Assembly (NCBI GenBank): GCA_947458575.1
Contig: CANHBE010000016.1
Coordinates: 1-20,800, forward strand
DNA length: 20,800 bases
From: Flavobacteriaceae bacterium
Lineage (GTDB): Bacteria > Bacteroidota > Bacteroidia > Flavobacteriales > Flavobacteriaceae
Direction of reading: 5' to 3'
Notes under the pieces: model-generated
Seen by the model: only the letters and a program-made list of their open reading frames with translations
Databases searched by the model: none
What the model was told of the DNA's origin: nothing
Program-made: the position numbers and the translations under genes
In this document: one piece after another, positions 13,919 through 20,800 of the stretch
Layout of the letters: every line of letters starts with the position of its first letter
Numbering within the stretch: the stretch's first letter is position 1

Positions 13919-14652
13919 ATTTTTCTTGACTTTCTTTGATCCCAAGCAGCGACGATTCTGACAAGCAGTACATCACCTCCTGCATAAAAAAAAACTGCTC
14001 CCATTGGAGGATTAACCGCAGGAATTAATCCAAACGTTTTTGGAACCCATTTCCAGCAACCGAAGTAAGTTCCTACCAACTCTATAAAGATAACACAAAG
14101 TGCAATAAAATAGTAGAGATTTTGCCAGCGTTTTCGCTTCAACAATAAAAAGAAGGGCAACGCAAAAACCAAAGAGAAAATGTCATTAAACAGCAATCCG
14201 ACGGTTAGAAAAAGCAAAACAAAAAAAACAGCAAAGAAAATTCGTAATTTTTTTTCATTTTGCAACGCCCATTTAGTATGTGCGAAAATATAACCGGAAG
14301 CATAAACGATGGCATGTCCGAAAGGAACGTAAAGCGGAATCATTGTCGTACGATAGTCGTACATCTGCAATAGCTTGCAAAAAATCAGTTCTCCAAGATA
14401 AGACAAGATAACCATGACGAACATCAATTTTCTCAGATATACTTCTGCAGAAAAGAACATAAGAAAAAAGTAAACTACAGCGGCTACATTAACAACAATT
14501 CTTGCGTCGAAGAGGTTTTTGGTAAAGAAGACCGAGTCAATTCCGAGTGCTAAAACTGTAAAAACTGTAAATCCAAAAGCCAAATATTGCTGAGCAATCG
14601 GATTGTAAATTACATTATCGAATAAATGGTAATTAAGTTTTGAAAAAGTCAA
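13915..14652 (-). CDS. Polytopic membrane protein of unknown function, in isoprenyl-synthase operon
   Basis: This 245-residue protein is almost entirely hydrophobic, with about seven or eight membrane segments (roughly 22-43, 53-72, 76-95, 104-124, 137-155, 158-171, 180-199, 217-236). Several polar residues lie in or beside these segments: E88 (Y-L-G-E-L-I-F), H113 (V-P-F-G-H-A-I-V-Y), E191 with C199 (F-I-E-L-V-G-T-Y-F-G-C-W) and D227 (Y-A-G-G-D-V-L-L). That pattern suggests a membrane enzyme or transporter rather than a plain anchor. I do not recognise the family. It starts 22 nt after the isoprenyl diphosphate synthase gene and overlaps the next gene by 4 nt, so a role in isoprenoid or lipid metabolism is possible, but only by context. 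Confidence 0.78.
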   Translation of the reverse strand: MTFSKLNYHLFDNVIYNPIAQQYLAFGFTVFTVLALGIDSVFFTKNLFDARIVVNVAAVVYFFLMFFSAEVYLRKLMFVMVILSYLGELIFCKLLQMYDYRTTMIPLYVPFGHAIVYASGYIFAHTKWALQNEKKLRIFFAVFFVLLFLTVGLLFNDIFSLVFALPFFLLLKRKRWQNLYYFIALCVIFIELVGTYFGCWKWVPKTFGLIPAVNPPMGAVFFYAGGDVLLVRIVAAWDQRKSRKI

Positions 14653-14674
14653 GATGCAAATTTTATCTGAACGA

Positions 14675-15649
14675 TTAAACTTTCCTTTCCATCAAAAGCC
14701 TACCAAATGCTTTGAGCATCTGTTTTTTATCGGCATGTATATTTATTCTATCGAGGGTCGCAAATGCCATGTGTGTATAATTCTCAATAGCCTGCTGAGT
14801 CGCCAAAGCAGCACCCGTTTCTGCGAATAGTTCTTTGACGGAAGCAATCTTCTCAGAATTGTCTTGCGGCTCGATTGAGTAAAGATGCCGCAATTGGTCT
14901 TTTTGTTCGACAGAAGCAAATTCGATGGCTTTCAAGTATAGATAAGTTTTCTTGTTTTCGATGATATCACCACCCACTTGCTTTCCGAAAGTTTCCGGAT
15001 CGCCAAAAGCATCCAGATAGTCATCTTGAATTTGGAATGCTATACCTAATTGCACTCCAAAATCGTATATCAAGCTAGCATTTTGATCTGAAGTTTTGGC
15101 AATAATAGCGCCCATTTTCATCGCAGCACCAAGCAGAACAGCGGTTTTGTATTGAATCATTTTGAGATATTCGTCTAATGTGACATCTTCTCTATTTTCA
15201 AAATCTACATCCCATTGTTGCCCTTCACAAACCTCCAAAGCTGTCTTGCTAAAAAGTTTGGCCAAATCACGAAATATATCTGATTCGTAATTTTCAAAAA
15301 ACTGGTAAGCCAAAATGAGCATTGCATCACCCGATAATATTCCGGTATTAACATCCCATTTCTCGTGTACTGTTTCACGTCCTCTTCGCAATGGCGCTTC
15401 ATCCATAATGTCATCATGAATCAAGGAAAAGTTGTGAAACACTTCAACCGCAAGGGCAGCCGGCAAAGCCAATCTGTAATCCGAATCAAACATTTCAGCG
15501 CTCATCAAAGTCAAAACGGGTCGAATCCGTTTGCCGCCAAACCCTAATATGTAAGTAATGGGTTCGTAAAGATTTTGTGGCTCTTTGTTGAATCGTTGTG
15601 ACTTCAAATAATCCAAAACCAATTCCTGATACTGCTCGATAGTATGCAT
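14675..15649 (-). CDS. Polyprenyl (isoprenyl) diphosphate synthase, trans type
   Basis: The enzyme condenses allylic diphosphates with isopentenyl diphosphate, feeding quinone, carotenoid or lipid-carrier synthesis. The protein has 324 residues. The conserved G-F-G-G-K-R-I-R-P is at 36-44, the first aspartate-rich motif D-D-I-M-D at 79-83 (with R-R-G following) and the second D-D-Y-L-D at 209-213, followed by G-K-Q-V-G-G-D. The first motif has no two-residue insertion, unlike typical bacterial farnesyl diphosphate synthases. An aromatic residue (F74) lies five before it. By the usual chain-length rules this points to a short-chain product such as C20, but I would not fix the product from sequence. 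The cytoplasmic location and active-site residues look intact. It is the first gene of a three-gene minus-strand operon, divergent from the TetR operon. Confidence 0.93.
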   Translation of the reverse strand: MHTIEQYQELVLDYLKSQRFNKEPQNLYEPITYILGFGGKRIRPVLTLMSAEMFDSDYRLALPAALAVEVFHNFSLIHDDIMDEAPLRRGRETVHEKWDVNTGILSGDAMLILAYQFFENYESDIFRDLAKLFSKTALEVCEGQQWDVDFENREDVTLDEYLKMIQYKTAVLLGAAMKMGAIIAKTSDQNASLIYDFGVQLGIAFQIQDDYLDAFGDPETFGKQVGGDIIENKKTYLYLKAIEFASVEQKDQLRHLYSIEPQDNSEKIASVKELFAETGAALATQQAIENYTHMAFATLDRINIHADKKQMLKAFGRLLMERKV

Positions 15650-15721
15650 ACAAGTAAATTTCGGCTAATTTACGGTATTCGAATCGGATTCCAAATCCAG
15701 AATCACAAGGCAATGTTAAAT

Positions 15722-15775
15722 AAATGTAAATACTTTGGAAACTATTTTCGTGTTAAAAGTTTCCTGTATACATTT
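15722..15775. promoter_or_regulatory. Nested inverted repeats, candidate TetR-family operator
   Basis: GGAAACT (15737-15743) and AGTTTCC (15758-15764) are a perfect 7-bp inverted repeat with a 14-nt spacer. Outside it AAATGTA (15722-15728) and TACATTT (15769-15775) form a second perfect 7-bp pair almost on the same centre. The right outer arm coincides with the -7 box of the efflux operon. A bound repressor would block transcription, so autoregulation by the TetR protein is the natural inference. Binding is not shown. Confidence 0.5.
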
Positions 15776-15776
15776 G
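15769..15776 (+). promoter_or_regulatory. Predicted -7 promoter box of the tetR-efflux operon
   Basis: TACATTTG matches TAnnTTTG exactly and lies 49 nt before the TetR ATG. The -33 element is weak: only TTTTC is found around 15745-15749. A weak promoter under repressor control is plausible. Confidence 0.5.
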
Positions 15777-15825
15777 CGACTCAAAAAATTACTAGTCCCC
15801 AAAAAGCAAAAAAGAATTCAACACT

Positions 15826-16422
15826 ATGAAATGTAAGATAATTGAAAAGGCGACTGAGATGTTCTTGAAATTAGGATTTAAGAGCGTTACCATGGATGAC
15901 ATTGCCAACGAAATGAGCATTTCAAAAAAGACCATTTACAAGTACTTCAACAATAAGGAGCTATTAATATCTGAAGGAACAATGATGGTACATCAAAAGA
16001 TTCATGATACGATAGATGCTATTGTTGCCCAAAACCATAATGCAATCAAAGAGAACTTTGAAATCAGAAAAATGTTCAAAGAAATGTTTCACACTTTAGA
16101 CCATTCGCCTGTTTATCAATTGAAAAAACACTATCCGGAGATTCACGATGAGTTTATGTGTCGTGAGGCAGAAGATTGCAATATGATTTTTCGCCAAAAC
16201 ATAGCAAAGGGAATTCGGGAAGGACTTTACAGAGAAAATATCAAAATAGATTCCTACGTGAAATTTTACTATACGCTAATTTTTACCATCAACGAAACAA
16301 CGAAATCAGAAAAAGAAGTTTTTGAATTGGAATATGATGCTTTGGAATATCACACTAGAGCAATCGCGACGCCAAAAGGAATCTTGGAATTGGAAAAATA
16401 TTTAGACAATACAAATTTATAA
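15826..16422 (+). CDS. TetR/AcrR family transcriptional regulator
   Basis: This 198-residue protein has a typical N-terminal TetR DNA-binding domain over about 1-50: I-I-E-K-A-T-E-M-F-L-K-L-G-F, then the helix-turn-helix V-T-M-D-D-I-A-N-E-M-S-I-S-K-K-T-I-Y-K-Y-F and N-N-K-E-L-L. The remaining helical part (about 60-198) is the ligand-binding and dimerisation domain, which is variable in this superfamily. It is the first gene of the operon, 10 nt before the TolC-like gene, which suggests local repression of the efflux system relieved by a pump substrate. The nested inverted repeats upstream are the likely operator. The inducer is unknown. Confidence 0.93.
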   Translation: MKCKIIEKATEMFLKLGFKSVTMDDIANEMSISKKTIYKYFNNKELLISEGTMMVHQKIHDTIDAIVAQNHNAIKENFEIRKMFKEMFHTLDHSPVYQLKKHYPEIHDEFMCREAEDCNMIFRQNIAKGIREGLYRENIKIDSYVKFYYTLIFTINETTKSEKEVFELEYDALEYHTRAIATPKGILELEKYLDNTNL

Positions 16423-16432
16423 TCCGTAACAC

Positions 16433-17773
16433 ATGAAAAAAATCGCAAGCCTTTTCTTTTTAGTTATTGCCCTAGTGGCAAATTCACAAAATGCGAAACA
16501 GTCCTATTCGTTTTCATTGGAGCAAGCCATCAGCCATGCGCTGACCAACAACTATCAAGCTATCAATGCCAACCGCGATATCGAGTCGGCCAAACAAAAG
16601 AAATGGGAAACTACTGCCAGCGGTTTGCCGCAAATCAATGCCGGATTAGACTATCAAAACAACTTTGTCATTCAAAAATCGGTAGTTCCGGCAGAATTCT
16701 TCGGAGGAAATCCAGGAGAATTTGCAGAAGTCGCTTTTGGAACCAAACACAATATGATTGCCCGCGGTACCTTGAGTCAATTGATTTTTGATGGTTCGTA
16801 CATCGTTGCACTTCAAGCATCAAAGACCTATCTGAAATACTACCAAAATGCGAAACAAAAAACCGATCTTGAAATCAGGGAAATGGTAGTGAACGCATAC
16901 GGAAATGTACTTTTAGCTCAGGAGAGCATAGCCATATTAGAAAAGAATAAAGCTTCATTGTCGAAAACACTTTTCGATACGCAACAAATTTTCAACAATG
17001 GTTTGATTGAAGAAGAAAATGTGGAGCAATTACAAATCACATTAGCCTCAATCAATAGCAACCTCAACAACATCAAGCGACTGGCGCTTATTTCGAACAA
17101 CATGCTCAAAATAGCCTTAGGCATAAATCTTGGCGACGAATTGAAACTGACCGATCAATTGGATGCACTTACAATCAACAATTTAGATTTGGCGATATCA
17201 GAATCAACTTTTAATGTACAAGACAATATCTACTTTAAAATGGCATCCAATTTTGAGGAACAACGTGCCTTAGAATTGAAGCTAGCCAAAAGCAAAGCGT
17301 TGCCTTCACTCGCGGCAAATGTCAATTTTGGGTATAATGCTTTTGGTGATCAATTTGAGTTTTTTACCCCAAATCAGCGATGGTTAAACTACTCAAATTT
17401 GGGTGTCAGTCTAAACGTTCCTATTTTCAGTAGCCTCGGCAGAAGTGCTAAAACCCAACAAGCTAAAATAGCTTTTGAGCAAGCAAAAACGCAGCTTACA
17501 GAAACGGAGCAAAAATTAAAACTGCAATATGAAAGTTCGAAAAGCGATTATGAATTTAGTATTGAAGAATATGCGACCTCAAAATCAAATTTAAATCTAG
17601 CCGAACGTATCGAGAAAAAGCAGCAAATCAAATTTAAAGAAGGACTGTCCTCGAGTTTTGATTTCAGTGAAGCACAAAGACAATTATATACAGCACAGCA
17701 AAACTATTTACAGTCGATGGTAAATATCATTAATAAAAAGGCCGCACTAGAAAAAATCATAAACAAAAATTAA
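16433..17773 (+). CDS. TolC-like outer-membrane efflux channel
   Basis: This 446-residue protein has a signal peptide (MKKIASLFFLVIALVANSQ, cleaved near N-S-Q). Two outer-membrane efflux protein repeats follow. The first opens with Y-S-F-S-L-E-Q-A-I-S-H-A-L-T-N-N-Y and A-S-G-L-P-Q-I-N-A-G-L-D-Y. The second is visible from about 275 with S-K-A-L-P-S-L-A-A-N-V-N-F-G-Y and G-V-S-L-N-V-P-I-F-S. Long heptad-like helices separate the strand regions, as expected of the periplasmic alpha-barrel. Trimers would form the exit duct of the tripartite pump encoded by the next two genes. Spacing is 10 nt from tetR and 8 nt to the fusion-protein gene. The frame is intact. Confidence 0.93.
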   Translation: MKKIASLFFLVIALVANSQNAKQSYSFSLEQAISHALTNNYQAINANRDIESAKQKKWETTASGLPQINAGLDYQNNFVIQKSVVPAEFFGGNPGEFAEVAFGTKHNMIARGTLSQLIFDGSYIVALQASKTYLKYYQNAKQKTDLEIREMVVNAYGNVLLAQESIAILEKNKASLSKTLFDTQQIFNNGLIEEENVEQLQITLASINSNLNNIKRLALISNNMLKIALGINLGDELKLTDQLDALTINNLDLAISESTFNVQDNIYFKMASNFEEQRALELKLAKSKALPSLAANVNFGYNAFGDQFEFFTPNQRWLNYSNLGVSLNVPIFSSLGRSAKTQQAKIAFEQAKTQLTETEQKLKLQYESSKSDYEFSIEEYATSKSNLNLAERIEKKQQIKFKEGLSSSFDFSEAQRQLYTAQQNYLQSMVNIINKKAALEKIINKN

Positions 17774-17781
17774 GACCCACG

Positions 17782-18918
17782 ATGAGAAAAATTTTCCTAT
17801 TATCCGTTCTATCATTCGCAATATATTCTTGTGGAAAAAAAGAAGGCGATTCTATTGACTCGCTAATCGAATCAAAAAACATTGCAGCACTTAACGCGAA
17901 AAAGTCTGCTCTACAGTCAGAAATCTTGAAAATTGAAGAAGCGCTTGCGAAACTTGACACAAAGCAAGAAGAAGCTTTAGTGAGTGTTATAACACTGAAG
18001 GATACTATTTTTAATCATTATTTAGATATTCAAGGTAATGTTGATACAAATGAAAACATCATTGTTCAGCCTGAATTTAGTGGCACACTAACTTCGTTGC
18101 TGGTTAAAGCCGGTCAGAAAGTGAGTAAAGGACAAATTTTAGGCAGGGTAGATGACGCGGGGATGAGTCAACAATTAGCTCAAATTCAAACACAATATGA
18201 ATTAGCGAAAACGACCTACGAACGTCAGAAAAATCTTTGGAATCAGAAAATTGGGTCTGAGATTCAGTATTTACAAGCCCAAACACAGATGACAAGTCTC
18301 GAAAAATCGATTGCTCAAATGAAAGCACAATTAGCAAAGACGATTATTCGTGCACCATTTTCTGGAACAATCGATGAAGTATTTGTGGAAAAAGGAGAAG
18401 TTGTTGCTCCGGGACCTCAAGGATTATTGCGTATCGTTAATTTGGGTAATATGTTTGTTTCAACTTCGGTTCCTGAGAGCTACATCGGCAAACTAAAGAT
18501 TGGTACTGAAGTAGATGTATTCCTGACCTCTTTGGGTAAGACTTACAAGGGAAAAGTTCGTCAAGTAGGTAATTTTATCAATCCAAACAACAGAAGTTTT
18601 GGGATAGAAGTGAGCATCCCTAATCCGGAGAATCTGTTGCGACCAAATCAAGTTGCCAAACTGAAAATCATAGATTATATCAATAAAAATGCTACTGTCG
18701 TTCCTTCAAATGTAATTCAGGAAGATGGACAAGGGAAACACTTTGTTTATGTAGTTGAGAACATCAATGGAAAAACTGGCGTGGCTTCCAAATCAATCGT
18801 AACACTCGGGAAATCGTCAGACAATGTAACAGAAATCCTCAGCGGACTATCAGAAGAAGATGTTATTGTTACAGAAGGCGTAAATACTATTTCTGAGGGA
18901 ATGAAACTTAATTTCTAA
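17782..18918 (+). CDS. RND efflux periplasmic adaptor (membrane fusion) lipoprotein
   Basis: This 378-residue protein bridges the RND pump and the TolC-like channel. The N-terminus M-R-K-I-F-L-L-S-V-L-S-F-A-I-Y-S-C has a likely lipidated C17, though Y at the -2 position is unusual for a lipobox. Residues about 27-66 are a charged Leu/Ala heptad segment, an extra coiled coil before the core that most AcrA-type adaptors lack. The core follows: the first half of the lipoyl-like domain (G-T-L-T-S-L-L-V-K-A-G-Q-K-V-S-K-G-Q, about 95-115), a helical hairpin (about 130-185), the second half (I-R-A-P-F-S-G-T-I-D-E-V-F-V), a beta-barrel domain (V-S-T-S-V-P-E-S-Y-I), and a membrane-proximal C-terminal domain. 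It is separated from the RND gene by 84 nt holding a long palindrome. Confidence 0.92.
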   Translation: MRKIFLLSVLSFAIYSCGKKEGDSIDSLIESKNIAALNAKKSALQSEILKIEEALAKLDTKQEEALVSVITLKDTIFNHYLDIQGNVDTNENIIVQPEFSGTLTSLLVKAGQKVSKGQILGRVDDAGMSQQLAQIQTQYELAKTTYERQKNLWNQKIGSEIQYLQAQTQMTSLEKSIAQMKAQLAKTIIRAPFSGTIDEVFVEKGEVVAPGPQGLLRIVNLGNMFVSTSVPESYIGKLKIGTEVDVFLTSLGKTYKGKVRQVGNFINPNNRSFGIEVSIPNPENLLRPNQVAKLKIIDYINKNATVVPSNVIQEDGQGKHFVYVVENINGKTGVASKSIVTLGKSSDNVTEILSGLSEEDVIVTEGVNTISEGMKLNF

Positions 18919-18921
18919 CAT

Positions 18922-18987
18922 GTTGTCGGTTATCGGTTGTCTGTTGATCGTATAAAAAAACGCAACTAGCAACCCATAAACCACAAC
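18922..18987. repeat. Long imperfect inverted repeat between fusion-protein and RND genes
   Basis: Two 25-nt arms (18922-18946 and 18963-18987) are complementary at 19 of 25 positions, around a 16-nt A-rich spacer. Matched blocks are GTTGT/ACAAC, TTAT/ATAA, GGTTG/CAACC and GTTG/CAAC. The left arm also contains the direct repeat GGTTATC-GGTTGTC. GTTG/CAAC-rich palindromes of this kind recur between flavobacterial genes, to my recollection. It may reduce read-through, protect or process the mRNA, or be a dispersed repeat. Confidence 0.6.
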
Positions 18988-19002
18988 GCATAACTACAAA
19001 AC

Positions 19003-20800
19003 ATGAGCCATCAAAGCAAAGAATTCGGCATTTCAAGTTGGGCTGTCGATAATCGAGTTACCGTATATATCTTTACTTTACTAATTGTCATCACAGGACT
19101 CATTGCATACGTGTCAATGCCGCGTGAAGACTTCCCCGAAATTATCGAAAACAAAGTCTATATTTCATCTGTTTTCCCGGGAAATTCTGCCGAAGACGTT
19201 GAGAAATTAATTATCAAGCCGCTTGAAAAAGAAATTAAAAATATTAGTGGTGTTGACAAAGTGACTGCCACGTCTTTTCAAGATTATGGCATGATCATCG
19301 TAGAATTCTCAGATAAAGTCGGAATTCTAGATGCCAAGCAGAAAATTAAAGATAAAGTAGACAATGTAAAAGCGGATACGGATTGGCCAAACTTGGACAA
19401 TGGCAGCAAGGTCGAACCCAACGTATTTGAACTCAATATTTCGGAAGAAGTGCCAATCCTGAATATCGATTTAAAGGGTAACTACACCACACAACAACTC
19501 AAGAAATACGCTGAAAAGTTACAAGACGATCTCGAAGAAATTGCCGAAGTAAAGAACGTTGATATCCTTGGTGTTGACGACAAAGAGGTTGAAATTGCAG
19601 TTGATATCTACAAAATGACCGCCGCTCAAGTGTCTTTCGATGACATCCAAAACGCTGTAAAGTACGAAAACATGACGCTGTCAGGCGGTAACCTAATTTC
19701 TCAAGGTTCAAGAAACAATATTCGAATCGTCGGTGAAATTACCGATCCCAAGGAACTTGAAAATATCGTTGTAAAACACAACGGAGGAACAGTATACCTG
19801 AAAGATGTAGCTACAGTCTCCTTTAAAGAAAAAGAAAAGACAACGTACGCTCGCGAAAAAGGAACAGAGGTCGTGATGCTAAACGTAAAAAAACGATCCG
19901 GTCAAAATATGATTTCGGCTCTAGATCAAGTGAAAGAGAGAATTGCGTTGGCAAAAGAAAACTACTTGCCAAAAAACCTAGAGGTTTCTCTTTCTAATGA
20001 TCAGTCAGACCGAGTAGAACACCAAGTGGATGAGTTGTCAAATCACATCATTTTCGGAATCGTGCTCGTCATGATAGTGCTGATGTTTACCATGGGTCTG
20101 CGAAATTCGCTATTTGTTGGCGCAGCTATTCCTCTTTCGATGATGATTGCTTTTACAATTCTGTCAGCATTCGGATTAACGCTCAATACAATGGTTCTTT
20201 TTGGTTTGGTTATGGGACTCGGATTGCTTGTCGACGACGGGATCGTGGTTGTGGATAACGTTTTTGCCAATATGAAAAAAGGAATGCCTCGTGTGCAAGC
20301 TTCAAAAATCGGAATCGGAGAAATTGCCTGGCCAGTAATTTCATCTACAGCAACAACGCTAATGGCATTTTTGCCCTTTGTGCTATGGCCCGGTACAATG
20401 GGTAAATTTATGATTTACTTCCCAATCACCTTAACAGTAACATTAACAGCCTCACTTTTCGTTGCAATGGTTGTAAATGCTGCGATGACCGGCGGTTCTA
20501 TGGATATTGAAGATAAAAATGTCTCGCTTAAAACTGCGAAGCGCTACACCATAATCTTTGCTGTTATTGGTGTTATATTCGTCGCTTTTGGCAACTTGAA
20601 CGACTCGAAATTTTTGCGAGGAATCGGACATTTGGCATTAATCTCTCTCGTCTTGATGTGGCTGTACCGCATAAAAATTTATCAATGGACACAAGACTTC
20701 CAACATAGTTTCTTTCCGAATCTTGAGGAGAAATACAAACGTTTTCTGAGTAAAATTCTAACCGGAAGAAATGCATGGTTCGCTCTGGCAGGTATTATTG
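19003..20800 (+). CDS. RND (AcrB/HAE-type) efflux pump permease, N-terminal part
   Basis: The reading frame is open from the ATG at 19003 to the window end, giving 599 residues of a protein usually above 1000. The first membrane helix (R-V-T-V-Y-I-F-T-L-L-I-V-I) is followed by the hallmark M-P-R-E-D-F-P-E-I. A periplasmic porter region covers about 40-345. Helices 2-4 follow, with G-L-V-M-G-L-G-L-L-V-D-D-G-I-V-V-V-D-N; D411 and D412 match the proton-relay pair of AcrB helix 4. Later A-T-T-L-M-A-F-L-P-F marks helix 5. It is the inner-membrane proton-driven pump of the tripartite system. The gene lies after the adaptor gene, separated by a long palindrome, so its expression may be tuned apart from the upstream genes. 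The C-terminal half is outside the window. Confidence 0.95.
   Translation, partial: MSHQSKEFGISSWAVDNRVTVYIFTLLIVITGLIAYVSMPREDFPEIIENKVYISSVFPGNSAEDVEKLIIKPLEKEIKNISGVDKVTATSFQDYGMIIVEFSDKVGILDAKQKIKDKVDNVKADTDWPNLDNGSKVEPNVFELNISEEVPILNIDLKGNYTTQQLKKYAEKLQDDLEEIAEVKNVDILGVDDKEVEIAVDIYKMTAAQVSFDDIQNAVKYENMTLSGGNLISQGSRNNIRIVGEITDPKELENIVVKHNGGTVYLKDVATVSFKEKEKTTYAREKGTEVVMLNVKKRSGQNMISALDQVKERIALAKENYLPKNLEVSLSNDQSDRVEHQVDELSNHIIFGIVLVMIVLMFTMGLRNSLFVGAAIPLSMMIAFTILSAFGLTLNTMVLFGLVMGLGLLVDDGIVVVDNVFANMKKGMPRVQASKIGIGEIAWPVISSTATTLMAFLPFVLWPGTMGKFMIYFPITLTVTLTASLFVAMVVNAAMTGGSMDIEDKNVSLKTAKRYTIIFAVIGVIFVAFGNLNDSKFLRGIGHLALISLVLMWLYRIKIYQWTQDFQHSFFPNLEEKYKRFLSKILTGRNAWFALAGII

Noticed and set aside
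13919..13945. Longer start of the small protein at 13945
   Set aside because: It lies inside the membrane-protein gene; the ATGA overlap at 13918-13915 is the more usual coupling arrangement.
1..20800. CRISPR arrays, tRNA or rRNA genes, insertion sequences, prophage or defence genes
   Set aside because: No regular short repeats with spacers, no tRNA cloverleaf or rRNA sequence, and no transposase, integrase or known defence domain was recognised.

Overview
The window looks like chromosomal DNA of a member of the Bacteroidota, most likely a Flavobacterium-like flavobacterium. The base composition is AT-rich. Promoters match the flavobacterial -7 box TAnnTTTG, and purine-rich Shine-Dalgarno sites are largely absent. 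One protein ends in a type IX secretion (T9SS) sorting domain, another is a DUF5686 protein, and many signal peptides end in the AQ or GQ cleavage context common in this group. I see no tRNA, rRNA, CRISPR array, transposase or phage gene. No stretch over 300 bases lacks a gene.

Layout. (1) 1-890: a truncated TatD-type metal-dependent hydrolase on the minus strand, divergent from a small retropepsin-like aspartic protease. (2) 991-3345: a 784-residue multidomain T9SS-secreted protein, ending in a hairpin terminator shared with the convergent gene. (3) 3373-8931, all minus strand: sucA and sucB (E1 and E2 of 2-oxoglutarate dehydrogenase), then a TetA-like MFS transporter behind its own terminator and promoter. 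(4) 9044-13556, plus strand: four exported proteins, namely a small outer-membrane barrel candidate, an unrecognised protein with a glycine-rich hydrophobic segment, a DUF5686 outer-membrane protein, and a YiiX-like NlpC/P60 cysteine hydrolase. (5) 13565-15649, minus strand: an isoprenyl diphosphate synthase, an unrecognised polytopic membrane protein and a small conserved-looking protein, apparently one operon. (6) 15826 to the window end, plus strand: a TetR regulator, a TolC-like outer-membrane channel, a lipoprotein membrane-fusion protein and the N-terminal 599 residues of an RND pump, a complete tripartite efflux operon with its own regulator.

The genes mix core metabolism (the TCA cycle E1/E2 pair, isoprenoid chain synthesis), drug or toxic-compound efflux (MFS and RND), and surface or secretion functions. 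The most interesting non-coding signal is a pair of 38-nt intergenic elements (4641-4678 minus, 6114-6151 plus). They align without gaps, and their inner stems differ by compensatory base changes, which is direct evidence for a conserved RNA structure. Other non-coding signals are nested inverted repeats over the efflux-operon promoter, a long imperfect palindrome between the fusion-protein and RND genes, and a 17-bp perfect hairpin only 20 nt before the DUF5686 start codon.
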